From: Neopusillimonas maritima
GTDB lineage: Bacteria; Pseudomonadota; Gammaproteobacteria; Burkholderiales; Burkholderiaceae_B
NCBI RefSeq assembly: GCF_003576595.1
Contig: NZ_NQOU01000003.1
Location: 1 to 64,000 of the forward strand
Reading direction: 5' to 3'
DNA: 64,000 bases
Of the stretch, positions 1-8,205 are shown piece after piece; position 1 is the first letter of the stretch; each line of letters begins with the position of its first letter. The position numbers were made by a program, and so were the translations under genes. The notes below the pieces were generated by a model that saw only the letters and a list, made by a program, of their open reading frames with translations, ran no database searches and was not told where the DNA came from.

Positions 1-153
1 TGATGCACCACTACTTAGCAACGTAGCTTAAGTGCCCACACTTATCGGTTGTTTCGTTGTTAAAGAGCAATTTCGCTCACCCTACCCAACTGCCCCACAA
101 CCAAGTTAAAAAACCCTAACTTGCCGTGTGAAGCGCTGTTCAAGCAGCGAAGA
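1..153 (-). ncRNA. 5' leader of a ribosomal RNA operon (partial; 16S gene lies off the left edge)
   Basis: Read on the minus strand, this stretch follows a strong promoter (160-188). It carries an exact 12-base boxA, TGCTCTTTAACA, at 58-69, and a boxC-like GTGTGGGCACT at 31-41. The same two elements occur in this order in the Escherichia coli rrn leader. In E. coli they recruit the antitermination complex and help form the processing stem around pre-16S RNA. No 16S sequence is reached before the window ends, so the gene itself is inferred. The stretch contains no convincing coding frame. Confidence 0.85.
58..69 (-). promoter_or_regulatory. rRNA antitermination boxA
   Basis: The minus strand reads TGCTCTTTAACA, identical to the boxA consensus bound by NusB-S10 in rRNA operons. 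It lies about 90 bases downstream of the P1 promoter and is followed by a boxC-like GTGTGGGCACT at 31-41, the usual order in rrn leaders. Confidence 0.88.
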
Positions 154-159
154 AACGAG

Positions 160-213
160 ATTATGAAGCAGTTTTTAAGATGTGTCAAATGAGAAGAAAA
201 GAAATTTATTTCC
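160..213 (-). promoter_or_regulatory. rrn P1-type promoter with A/T-rich UP region
   Basis: On the minus strand a perfect -35 TTGACA (183-188) and a -10 CATAAT (160-165) are separated by 17 bases. Just upstream (189-213) the sequence is strongly A/T-rich, as expected for an UP element bound by the alpha subunit of RNA polymerase. Transcription would start near 153 and run left into the boxA leader. The hexamers are the best-matching promoter I found in the window. Confidence 0.8.
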
Positions 214-564
214 AACCACTCTTGACCACCACCCCGCCTCAGGGCCCCGCCCAGTTCACCAACCTCACCCGCATCTTGCACCGCAAAACACACGCCGAGT
301 CAATGACTGTCCCTTTTAAATCGCCCTCTTAAATATACCCCTAAATTAAGGGTTATCCCGAGGCCGTTTCCAAAGGGAACCGAACTGTAGCATGACTGTC
401 ATTTAGTTGCAAACGAATTAGCATTTAAATTGACACCAGCGCTAGATAAATAGGTACCGCATTAAATGAAAATGACGGGCGCGCCGTCAGGCAATAGGTA
501 ACCACTAACCTTGCGGCGTGCGACGATCATGGCATACTGAACGCATTCCCCAAAAATAATCACA
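214..564. other. Intergenic region between the rrn promoter and rng
   Basis: No gene or RNA is recognisable here. A TTGACA occurs at 430-435 on the plus strand, but no -10 sits at a suitable distance. A small hairpin, TGACGG / CCGTCA with a five-base loop, lies at 473-489. The rng promoter must lie here, but I cannot place it. Confidence 0.4.
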
Positions 565-582
565 ATGGCTGAAAATGGCTGA
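565..582 (+). other. Five-codon mini-ORF overlapping the rng start
   Basis: An ATG at 565 opens a five-codon frame (Met-Ala-Glu-Asn-Gly) that stops at 580-582, three bases past the rng start codon at 575. The two ATGs sit in a ten-base tandem duplication beginning ATGGCTGAA. No clear Shine-Dalgarno sequence precedes either ATG. It could be a leader peptide or chance. Confidence 0.3.
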
Positions 583-2038
583 AGACATACTCATTAACGT
601 TACCCCTTTTGAAACCCGGGTGGCCATCGTCGAGCAAGGCGCTGTTCAAGAGCTGCATATTGAGCGCAGCATTCAGCGTGGACACGTGGGCAACTTGTAC
701 CTGGGGAAAGTTGTTCGTGTGTTACCCGGAATGCAAAGCGCATTTGTCGATATCGGTCTGGAACGAGCCGCTTTCATTCACGTAGCCGATTTGCGCCAGA
801 ATCGCGCCGAACGAAATGCCGGCGGAACCCTGACCCCTATCGAGAAACTGCTTTTCGAAGGGCAATCCCTCATGGTTCAAGTCATTAAAGACCCCCTGGG
901 CACCAAAGGGGCCAGGTTATCTACGCAAATCAGTATTGCCGGGCGGATGTTGGTGTACTTGCCTCATGAACCTCATGTTGGCATTTCCCAAAAAATTGAA
1001 GGGGAAGAAGATCGTCTGGCGCTGCGCGAACGCGTTGTACAGTTAATGCCCGACGACGAAAAAGGCGGTTTCATCGTACGCACGCAGGCCGAAGGAGCAA
1101 ACGATGACGAGTTGGCCGCCGATTTATCCTACTTGCGGGTGCTGTGGGCCCGGATTACCACCAAAGCGAAATCTTTACCGGCTCCATCCTTGCTTTATGC
1201 CGACTTAACACTCGAGCAGCGTGTGCTGCGAGACATGGTGAGTCCCGAAACCGGCTCCATCTTGGTTGATTCACGTGCCACGGCGCAGCGCTTGAATGAA
1301 TGGGCGGACACCTTTACCCCGTCGGTGAAAGACCGCATTTCGCACTACAGCGGCGAGCGCCCACTTTTCGATACCGCCAATGTCGACGAAGAAATAGAAA
1401 AAGCCTTGTCACGACGCGTAGACCTCAAGTCTGGAGGCTATCTGATCATCGACCAAACAGAAGCGCTTACAACGGTAGATGTTAATACCGGCGGCTATGT
1501 CGGAGGACGCAACTTCGACGACACGATTTTCAAAACCAACCTCGAAGCGGCCGTTGCCATTGCGCGGCAATTACGTTTGCGCAATTTGGGTGGCATTATC
1601 ATTATCGACTTTATTGATATGGATGACTCCGAACACCGCGCATCGGTATTGGCTGAACTCAACAAAGCGCTAAGCAAAGACCGCACGCGTATGACGGTCA
1701 GCAGCTTCAGCCAATTAGGTTTGGTTGAAATGACACGCAAGCGCACGCGCGACTCATTAGCACATCAATTGTGTGAGCCGTGCCCAACCTGCCAATCCAG
1801 GGGGCATGTTCGTACACCCCGCACTCTGTGTTATGAAATTTTGCGAGAAATTCTGCGGGAATCCCGACAGTTCAACCCAAAGGAATTTCGGGTTCTGGCT
1901 TCGCAGGCGGTGATTGACCTGTTTCTTGAAGAGGAAAGCGCCCACTTGGCCATGCTGGGCGACTTTATCGGCAAGCCTGTTTCTTTGGAAGTTGAAGCCG
2001 CATATTCACAAGAACAATACGACATAGTGCTTATTTAG
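575..2038 (+). CDS. rng: Ribonuclease G
   Basis: Single-strand-specific endoribonuclease that matures the 5' end of 16S rRNA and degrades mRNA. The 487-residue length matches RNase G, without the long C-terminal scaffold of RNase E. The opening (ILINVTPFETRVAIVEQG) is the family signature. An S1-like domain spans about residues 38-120. The two metal-binding catalytic aspartates are at 302 (TVDVNTGG) and 345 (IIIIDFIDMDD). The zinc-link cysteines are 403 and 406 in CPTC. The start at 575 is in the family's frame. An upstream ATG at 565 is out of frame. It is divergent from an rRNA operon, one of its natural substrates. Identification is certain; regulation is unknown. Confidence 0.97.
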   Translation: MAEDILINVTPFETRVAIVEQGAVQELHIERSIQRGHVGNLYLGKVVRVLPGMQSAFVDIGLERAAFIHVADLRQNRAERNAGGTLTPIEKLLFEGQSLMVQVIKDPLGTKGARLSTQISIAGRMLVYLPHEPHVGISQKIEGEEDRLALRERVVQLMPDDEKGGFIVRTQAEGANDDELAADLSYLRVLWARITTKAKSLPAPSLLYADLTLEQRVLRDMVSPETGSILVDSRATAQRLNEWADTFTPSVKDRISHYSGERPLFDTANVDEEIEKALSRRVDLKSGGYLIIDQTEALTTVDVNTGGYVGGRNFDDTIFKTNLEAAVAIARQLRLRNLGGIIIIDFIDMDDSEHRASVLAELNKALSKDRTRMTVSSFSQLGLVEMTRKRTRDSLAHQLCEPCPTCQSRGHVRTPRTLCYEILREILRESRQFNPKEFRVLASQAVIDLFLEEESAHLAMLGDFIGKPVSLEVEAAYSQEQYDIVLI

Positions 2039-2062
2039 CTATTAACTCAAGACAACGAAACA

Positions 2063-2473
2063 CTATTCAGAAACAGGACACTTTTCCGGATTCAGCACGA
2101 TATCAAACATCTCCTGAACCTGATTATTAGTGGTGGCGTAATAACTATAAACACGGCCACGCGTCAGCCCGCTGGTCATTCTGGCCAGCGACAACACCAC
2201 CATTTCACTGCTGTTCGTTGCGCCGGGCCGAAACGGCTTTGTTACGCGAGCGTTGGCCGGATACAGCTCGTCGCGCGAGAACTGTACCTCGGCGTTGCAC
2301 GCAGCCTGATGCTTAAAAACGGCGCGCTGAATTTGGACAAAATCCTGCTCAAGCTTGCGCTCGGCACGCAAATAAAGCGGATCTTCGATTACATCGAAGG
2401 AAAAACCCTTGTTATCCGCGGCACAACCGGCCAACGCAAGAAAACCTAATAAAGCAACAAATTTTTTCATCAT
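2063..2473 (-). CDS. Putative lipoprotein of unknown function
   Basis: A 136-residue protein with a typical lipoprotein signal: Met-Met-Lys-Lys, a hydrophobic core, then a lipobox LAGC with the acylated cysteine at 17. It should therefore be exported and lipid-anchored. The mature part is hydrophilic, with a cysteine pair at about 79 and 133 that might form a disulfide. I recognise no named family. It lies 53 bases downstream of msbA on the same strand, so it may be cotranscribed, which hints at an envelope role. It is convergent with rng, with only 24 bases between them and no visible terminator. Confidence 0.75.
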   Translation of the reverse strand: MMKKFVALLGFLALAGCAADNKGFSFDVIEDPLYLRAERKLEQDFVQIQRAVFKHQAACNAEVQFSRDELYPANARVTKPFRPGATNSSEMVVLSLARMTSGLTRGRVYSYYATTNNQVQEMFDIVLNPEKCPVSE

Positions 2474-2526
2474 TTTTCCGCTGTAAATCTTTTGCCAAAT
2501 TCCCCGCGCTACCCGCTTACTATGAG

Positions 2527-4335
2527 TCAGGCCGCATCACGAAACTGCATGTTGTACAACATGGCGTAGCGCCCTTCCTTGGCAAGCAGCGCTTCATGGT
2601 GACCTTGTTCAACTATTTCACCTGCATCAAGCACGACAATCATATCGGCTTTCTGCACGGTTGACAGTCGGTGTGCAATGACCAAGGTGGTTCGTCCAGC
2701 CATCAAATGCTCCAGCGACGCCTGCACTTGCCGTTCAGATTCATTATCCAATGCTGAAGTAGCTTCATCAAGAATCAAGATTGGTGCATCTTTAATAAGC
2801 GCTCGCGCAATTGCCAAACGCTGACGCTGCCCGCCTGACAACTGATTGGCATTCTCACCAACCCGGCTATGAAGGCCATCGGGCAAACCACGCACGAAAT
2901 CGTGCAAATTAGCAGCCTCAAGTGCCGCCCAGATTTCCTGTTCATTAACCTCACGCAATGCGCCGTAACTGACGTTCTCACCGATCGTGCCATCAAAAAG
3001 TACCACGTTCTGGCTGACAAGCGATAGCTGCGCGCGCAAACTTCGTAAAGAACATGCACCAATAGGCTGACCATCAATAAAAATCTCCCCCTCGGTAGGG
3101 ATCACAAACCGGGGCAGCATATTCACCAGCGTTGTTTTACCGCTACCGGAGCGACCGACCAACGCAACGGTTTGCCCTGGTTCTACCGACAACGATACAT
3201 TGGTTAAAGTATCAACTTGGGCATCGGCGAAACGATGACTCACGTTCCGATACTCAATGCGACCTGTCACTGCCTTAGTAAGCTCAACTTTTCCTTCATC
3301 AGACTCCGGGGTTTGATCGATCAGACCAAATACGCTTTCGGCGGATACCAACATTCGTTGTGTCGCGCCGGCAATATTGGTTAGCCGCTTAATGGGGTCG
3401 AAAATCTGCCCCAATGCGGCCATAAACGACGCGAAACTACCCACCGTCAAGCCTTCGTTATTCGCCTGATACAAAGCAACTGCAATGACTGCGGCCACCG
3501 ACACACCTACAAAAAATTGGGTGATGGGTGACATGGCGGCGTCGGAGGATGCCGCCCGCATGGCGAACCTGCGCAATCGGCCACTAACGTACTCGAAACG
3601 TGATGACTCATGATCGTAGCCATCGAACAACTTAACCTCTCGTTGACCGTCAATTGCCTCACCAACCACCCGCGTCATTTCCGCATTCATATTGATCGTG
3701 TCGCGATTTATGCGGCGCAGACGACGAATAAAAATGCGTGAGACATAGACTGAGAGCGGCAAAACCAGCAACACAATCAATGTTAACTGCCAAGACATAT
3801 ACAGCAACACGGCAAACAATGACACCACGATCAGCGTTTCACGCGTAATAACCGTGATCACTTCCGTAGCAAGGCCGGATACGTTACCCGCATCGATTGT
3901 GAAGCGATTCAACAACCGGCCGGTATCGCCGTTGCGAAACTCGGAGTCGGGCAGCCCCAGCAGCCGCTGAAACATTTCCCGCCGAATACCCAAAAGCAGA
4001 TTATTGGTTATCCAGGCCGTTACGTAAGAGCTGCCGAAGGTACATATCCCACGCAGGAACATAAGGCCGACGACCAATGCAGGAATAGACCATATGTATG
4101 ATGGCTTCTGACCTGTGAAGCCTTCGTCGAGCAACGGCTTCATAATAATGGCCAGCGTAGGCTGGGTTGCCGCGCTGATTGAAAGGAGAATAAAGGCAAC
4201 AACAACCGCCTTCCAGTACTTGCCCAGCCGCACATAAATGCGACGCCAAAGGTCGAACTTCACTGGGTCGGCATGTGCAGGACCGGATGGGAAAACTGAA
4301 CTCAAGAAATGACTCGCTTTTATACTATGCAACAA
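2527..4335 (-). CDS. msbA: Lipid A export ATP-binding/permease protein MsbA
   Basis: Half-size ABC exporter that flips lipid A-core from the inner to the outer leaflet of the inner membrane. An N-terminal six-helix domain (about 40-330) is followed by the nucleotide-binding domain: Walker A GRSGSGKTT at 394-402, signature LSGGQ at 499-503, Walker B ILILDE near 519-524 and the switch histidine near 555. The 602-residue length is close to the family's usual 580-610. No ATG lies near the expected start. The frame opens with TTG at 4335, and other TTG or GTG codons follow (for example TTG at 4305), so the true start is uncertain. It is divergent from a heptosyltransferase gene, fitting an LPS role. 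Confidence 0.92.
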   Translation of the reverse strand: MLHSIKASHFLSSVFPSGPAHADPVKFDLWRRIYVRLGKYWKAVVVAFILLSISAATQPTLAIIMKPLLDEGFTGQKPSYIWSIPALVVGLMFLRGICTFGSSYVTAWITNNLLLGIRREMFQRLLGLPDSEFRNGDTGRLLNRFTIDAGNVSGLATEVITVITRETLIVVSLFAVLLYMSWQLTLIVLLVLPLSVYVSRIFIRRLRRINRDTINMNAEMTRVVGEAIDGQREVKLFDGYDHESSRFEYVSGRLRRFAMRAASSDAAMSPITQFFVGVSVAAVIAVALYQANNEGLTVGSFASFMAALGQIFDPIKRLTNIAGATQRMLVSAESVFGLIDQTPESDEGKVELTKAVTGRIEYRNVSHRFADAQVDTLTNVSLSVEPGQTVALVGRSGSGKTTLVNMLPRFVIPTEGEIFIDGQPIGACSLRSLRAQLSLVSQNVVLFDGTIGENVSYGALREVNEQEIWAALEAANLHDFVRGLPDGLHSRVGENANQLSGGQRQRLAIARALIKDAPILILDEATSALDNESERQVQASLEHLMAGRTTLVIAHRLSTVQKADMIVVLDAGEIVEQGHHEALLAKEGRYAMLYNMQFRDAA

Positions 4336-4408
4336 TTGAAAAAAAACATTTTAACTGCGCCACAGCAACTGGAACACGCAGGACGGTAATGTTTCTCCCA
4401 CTACGACC

Positions 4409-5395
4409 ATGACAGACCCTAAACCTACTCTTTACCTACGCCTTCCAAACTGGATTGGCGATGTTTGCATGGCTCTACCTTCGTTGAATGCAATATTACA
4501 AAATGGCATACCAACCGTAGTCTGTGCACGCCCCTGGGCTGAAGACCTCTTACGAGCTTATCCCATTGAAGGTTTCATCCCGATGAGCGGCGCATGGAAA
4601 ACGGATCGCAAACGAGTAGCCGAACACCGGCATCAACATGGCCATGACCATGCCCTGGGTTTGCTGTTACCCGATTCATTGTCCAGTGCATTAGTCTTCA
4701 GGTTAGCAGGATTGCAATGCGCAGGTTATCGCGACGACGGGCGCAGCCTGTTATTAAAATGGCCGTTTTCAAAACCTGTCCCCAAACCCCACGCCGTGGA
4801 GTCGTGGTTTATGCTAACCCGATCGGCCTTAAGCAAGTGGCATCACCCTTTATCTTCTGAAAAACCGGGCCCAACGCTTGGCTTGTCGCTCACCTGCGAG
4901 CACAAGGCTGCGGCCCAGACACTGCTTACAAATGCCGGCCTTGAGCCGGGTGGCTTTATTCTTATCGCCCCCACAGCAACGGGGCGTCACAAAGGACAAG
5001 TTAAAGTTTGGCCTGGATTCGACTCCCTTACGCGTATCCTGCAAGAAAAAGGCTTTAACGTTGTCATGTGCCCTCCACCCAATGAAAAAGAAGAGGCTTT
5101 GCGCAATGCGCCGACCGCGCGTTGTTTAAGCGCGCAGGGGTTAGGGGCTTTTGCTACACTCACGCGCATGTCTGCTCTTGTTATCTGCAATGATTCGGGC
5201 GTGTCGCATTTAGCAGCGGCAGCAGGCGCCCAACAAATAACGCTGTTTGGTGTTACCGATGCCAAACACACCGGCCCCTGGTCACCATCAGCTGTCTGCT
5301 TGGGCAAGATGGGTCAATGGCCCGATACGGATATCGTGCTCGAACACGCACTGCAATTTCTGAACCGTCAGTCGCCAAGTACACAACCGTCATGA
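4409..5395 (+). CDS. Glycosyltransferase family 9 (LPS heptosyltransferase type)
   Basis: Adds a heptose or related sugar to the inner core of LPS from an ADP-activated donor at the cytoplasmic face. Its 328 residues begin LRLPNWIGDVCMALPSL, where the Gly-Asp pair matches the acceptor-side motif of WaaC/WaaF. Near the C-terminus NDSGVSHLAAAAGAQ and the following TLFGVTD / GPW are the nucleotide-sugar-binding signature of GT9. Similarity looks closest to WaaF (heptosyltransferase II), but I cannot exclude WaaC or WaaQ. The stop overlaps the start of the next gene by four bases (ATGA). Confidence 0.85.
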   Translation: MTDPKPTLYLRLPNWIGDVCMALPSLNAILQNGIPTVVCARPWAEDLLRAYPIEGFIPMSGAWKTDRKRVAEHRHQHGHDHALGLLLPDSLSSALVFRLAGLQCAGYRDDGRSLLLKWPFSKPVPKPHAVESWFMLTRSALSKWHHPLSSEKPGPTLGLSLTCEHKAAAQTLLTNAGLEPGGFILIAPTATGRHKGQVKVWPGFDSLTRILQEKGFNVVMCPPPNEKEEALRNAPTARCLSAQGLGAFATLTRMSALVICNDSGVSHLAAAAGAQQITLFGVTDAKHTGPWSPSAVCLGKMGQWPDTDIVLEHALQFLNRQSPSTQPS

Positions 5396-6156
5396 ATGTG
5401 ACCAATTTTCTGGCCAATCTCATCATCCCGCTTAATCTTTGCATTACGCTGTTTTTTATCGCAGCCATTCTTTTCATGCTCAGATGGCGACGATTGGCAT
5501 GGGGGATCGCACTGTTCAGTTTGGCCTGGGGCCTGTTCTGGTCACTGCCGGCGTCCTCTTTATGGGCCGGCGGCAGACTGGAGCAATTCCATCCTTACAC
5601 CCCGCCTGATCTACTGCCGGACGTTGACGCCATTGTAGTTCTGGGCGGCCATACTGCCGGCGGGCGCGAGAACTGGTTTGAACCTTATGACCCCGATAAG
5701 GTAACAACCCGTAGCGATACAGCATCCCGTTTATTCAAGGCAGGTCGGGCGCCCTTCATCATACTTTCGGGCGCTGCTCTGGACGGCGGTGTGAGTGAGG
5801 CCCAGGCAATGGCCAATGCCCTGAAACGTCAAGGCGTACCAGAGAGTGCCCTCATTTTAGAACCTGAAAGCCTGACAACCCGGGAAAATGGTGTACTCAC
5901 AGCCCAATTAATACAAGAGCGAAATTTTAAAGAAATTTTATTGGTCACTTCGGCGCTGCACATGCCACGCGCCACCGCAGTATTTGAAAATCTGGGCGTA
6001 AACGTCATCCCCGCACCCTCACCACCGCAGATAACGGTACCCGATGACCCCGATTTTGGCTTCTGGCTCCCCGACGGACGCACCTTTGAGGCGGCACGCT
6101 CAATCATCAAAGAGTATGCCGGCCTGGTCGTGTATTGGCTGAGAGGCTGGGTATAA
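5392..6156 (+). CDS. YdcF/ElyC-like DUF218 membrane protein
   Basis: A 254-residue protein with two hydrophobic N-terminal segments (about residues 5-30 and 36-52) and a C-terminal DUF218 domain. Family hallmarks are VDAIVVLGG, then [12 protein letters not shown] and [11 protein letters not shown]. ElyC in E. coli affects peptidoglycan and the undecaprenyl-phosphate carrier, and the family's exact chemistry is unknown. An ATG at 5392 overlaps the stop of the upstream glycosyltransferase, which is a better start than the longer frame opening at 5317. The neighbourhood supports an envelope role. Confidence 0.85.
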   Translation: MNVTNFLANLIIPLNLCITLFFIAAILFMLRWRRLAWGIALFSLAWGLFWSLPASSLWAGGRLEQFHPYTPPDLLPDVDAIVVLGGHTAGGRENWFEPYDPDKVTTRSDTASRLFKAGRAPFIILSGAALDGGVSEAQAMANALKRQGVPESALILEPESLTTRENGVLTAQLIQERNFKEILLVTSALHMPRATAVFENLGVNVIPAPSPPQITVPDDPDFGFWLPDGRTFEAARSIIKEYAGLVVYWLRGWV

Positions 6157-6158
6157 CG

Positions 6159-6449
6159 ATGAAGTGTCGTTCAAATTGCGGCGCATGCTGCATCGCCCCG
6201 TCCATTTCCAGCCCTATTCCAGGGATGCCACACGGAAAGCCCGCGGGAGAACCATGCATTCATCTTGACACTGCTTTTCGTTGCACTATTTTCAACGACC
6301 CACTTCGACCACAAGTTTGTCACGATTTGCAGCCATCGGAAGACATGTGCGGTGATAACCGCGAGCAGGCTTTACGCTGGCTGGGTTATTTGGAGGATGC
6401 AACCCGCCCGTCACGCTCTTGCAGAATTTCGGCATATAAAGCTTCATAG
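6159..6449 (+). CDS. YkgJ-family cysteine-cluster protein
   Basis: A small protein of 96 residues that begins [11 protein letters not shown], the conserved cysteine cluster of the YkgJ (UPF0153) family. It also has later cysteines at CIHLD, RCTIF, VCHDL and MCGDN, a pattern suggesting metal or iron-sulfur binding. Function is unknown. The start at 6159 is two bases past the stop of the preceding gene and puts the cysteine motif at the N-terminus, as in relatives. The last 64 bases overlap, in antisense, the end of the glycosyltransferase on the other strand. Confidence 0.85.
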   Translation: MKCRSNCGACCIAPSISSPIPGMPHGKPAGEPCIHLDTAFRCTIFNDPLRPQVCHDLQPSEDMCGDNREQALRWLGYLEDATRPSRSCRISAYKAS

Positions 6450-7552
6450 CGGCGTGCCACCTCAGACCAACTATGACGTTGGACCAGTTTCCGCCCCCCC
6501 CTTACAAGCTGCTCGTGCAATGTGCTTGATGCCATAAGTTGTTGGATGAACTCCGCCAATTCTTCGTTGTTTTCAGGATGCGACAGCACAAGAGCGTCAA
6601 TATTCGGCGTTACATACTGCGCGAACCCGCACCATGGACTCGGGCTTAAAATAACGGGGAGTTCGTAAGACATTGCCTCGAGTGGCGCCATACCAAAGCT
6701 GTCATTCAAGGTTGGATGAACATAGGCGTCAGCACAGCTGTAATAAGGCGTTACATCAGACGTTTCATCAACGGTTTTTACGCGCTCTGCAACTGACGGC
6801 GCGTTGCGTCGTATGTAATCGCGTGTCGAGGCGTTGCCTCCGACAACCAACAACTTCACATTGGTCGGCAAGTGCACAAGCGCTTGCAGAACGGTATTCA
6901 AATCCTTGCGTTGAGGGTTACGTGCCACCAAAAGGCATACATAATCCTCTTGCCCCCACCCCAAGCTTTCTCGCAAAGCGTGACTTTGTTCGTCGGGTAA
7001 CTGAGCCGCTGGAACCACACCCGGAGCAATGACCGGATAGGCCTCAACTTCGCCGCCATAAGCACTGTTCAGCTGTTCGGCAATCAACCCTGAAACGGCA
7101 ACGGCCCGGTGTCCGGCACGTTGACGCACCCGCTTACGTTCGAGCGCTAAATACGTTTGCACCCTGGGGCTTGCAAAAGACAATAGCCACTTGATAAAGG
7201 AAATTTTACGCACGCGCCAGTTATACCGAACCGGCGTAACGTGAACGACCTCGACATCGCCACACCATCCGTTCATATGCGAATGAACGATATCGAAACC
7301 CGACTGTGTTAGACGGCGCGCGCGCGCAGCAAACCACAACACACGCAACCAACTGGGAAACCCCTTGCGTGTCCGGATAGGTACGAAAGGCAGGCGCAAG
7401 CCCGACTCATTGTCGTACTCGCGGGCAAAAACCGTTACGTCGTGGCTCTGCGCCAGCTCGCGCATGAGTTCGACACCATACGCCTCGGCACCGCCAAAGC
7501 GTCCTCCGAAACGATCAACTACAAAAGCGATTTTTAATTTATGTTCAGCCAC
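6386..7552 (-). CDS. Glycosyltransferase family 4 (LPS-core type)
   Basis: Retaining GT-B glycosyltransferase of 388 residues, probably adding a core sugar to LPS. The N-terminal [19 protein letters not shown] is the glycine-rich acceptor-side loop. In the C-terminal half [14 protein letters not shown] and the [23 protein letters not shown] segment give the GT4 nucleotide-sugar site with its E-x7-E motif. The start codon is GTG at 7552, overlapping the stop of the upstream broken deacetylase by eight bases, with AGG seven bases before it. It is the last gene of the hrpA-dnaE-LPS run and ends antisense to the YkgJ-type gene. No terminator is visible. Confidence 0.87.
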   Translation of the reverse strand: MAEHKLKIAFVVDRFGGRFGGAEAYGVELMRELAQSHDVTVFAREYDNESGLRLPFVPIRTRKGFPSWLRVLWFAARARRLTQSGFDIVHSHMNGWCGDVEVVHVTPVRYNWRVRKISFIKWLLSFASPRVQTYLALERKRVRQRAGHRAVAVSGLIAEQLNSAYGGEVEAYPVIAPGVVPAAQLPDEQSHALRESLGWGQEDYVCLLVARNPQRKDLNTVLQALVHLPTNVKLLVVGGNASTRDYIRRNAPSVAERVKTVDETSDVTPYYSCADAYVHPTLNDSFGMAPLEAMSYELPVILSPSPWCGFAQYVTPNIDALVLSHPENNEELAEFIQQLMASSTLHEQLVRGGRKLVQRHSWSEVARRYEALYAEILQERDGRVASSK

Positions 7553-8205
7553 TGAGTCGCCTGTCTTCCAAACGCGTGAGACACTTCTGTAAAAAACGAA
7601 AAATATTCGTTGACCTTGCTACAGTAACACGCGGTAGCCCGAATAAATCATCGTCGGGTCTGACCAGCCCTCGCACGGTTGTCGTTGCATTGCTGTAGCC
7701 CGCTTTTCGCACCCACTCTCGAACACCCGGCGTTTCGGAACCGTAGGGGTAACAAAATGCTCCTATTTCCGTGTTAAGCAAAGCCCCTAACTCCGTTCGC
7801 GATTGAGCGATCTGTTGATACGCAATTTCCGGCGAGACTTCGGACAAATGCACATGATCAAGTGTATGAGACCCAACCTCCTGGCCTGCCGCCGCCCAGT
7901 TGCGCATTTCGTCGACCGACATCAAAGGCGAATGCGGCACACCTTTTTGAGCGTCCCACACGTTTCCCCCATCGAACTGGTTGACAACAAAATAATTGGT
8001 TGAAGTGAACCCCAAACGATTCAAAACCGGCAAGGCGTTCTCAAAAACGTTGCGATACCCATCATCAAAAGTAATACCAAACACCTTGCCTGACGCATTG
8101 GCGCGCAAAGTCGCGCGGGTGTACCGTGAGCCCCCGGTAAGGCGTGCCGCGCGGCGACGGTACACCAACTTGGTGATACATGAGAATTGGAATCATGCGA
8201 GGCAT
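7545..8205 (-). pseudogene. Polysaccharide deacetylase (NodB type), broken by an internal deletion and frameshift
   Basis: The ancestral start is the ATG at 8205 (or 8196), overlapping the stop of the upstream gene as TAATG. From there the frame reads MIPILMYHQVG and on to DFARQ, the normal deacetylase N-terminus, then stops at a TGA near 8067 after about 46 codons. The rest of the family (VFGITFDDGYRNVFENALP, then SHTLDHVHLS with the zinc histidines) continues in another frame to 7545. By comparison with the deacetylase at 10075-10926, about 20-25 residues between DFARQ and the FDDGY motif are missing. A TTG at 8168 could start a 207-residue remnant that keeps the metal ligands but lacks the first strand. 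Probably inactive. Confidence 0.82.

Noticed and set aside
60-293. 77-codon open frame on the minus strand
   Set aside because: It spans the rrn promoter and leader, contains boxA, and has no ribosome binding site or family resemblance.
430-456. TTGACA as a sigma-70 promoter for rng
   Set aside because: No -10 occurs at 16-18 bases. The nearest candidate, TAGGTA at 15 bases, matches poorly.
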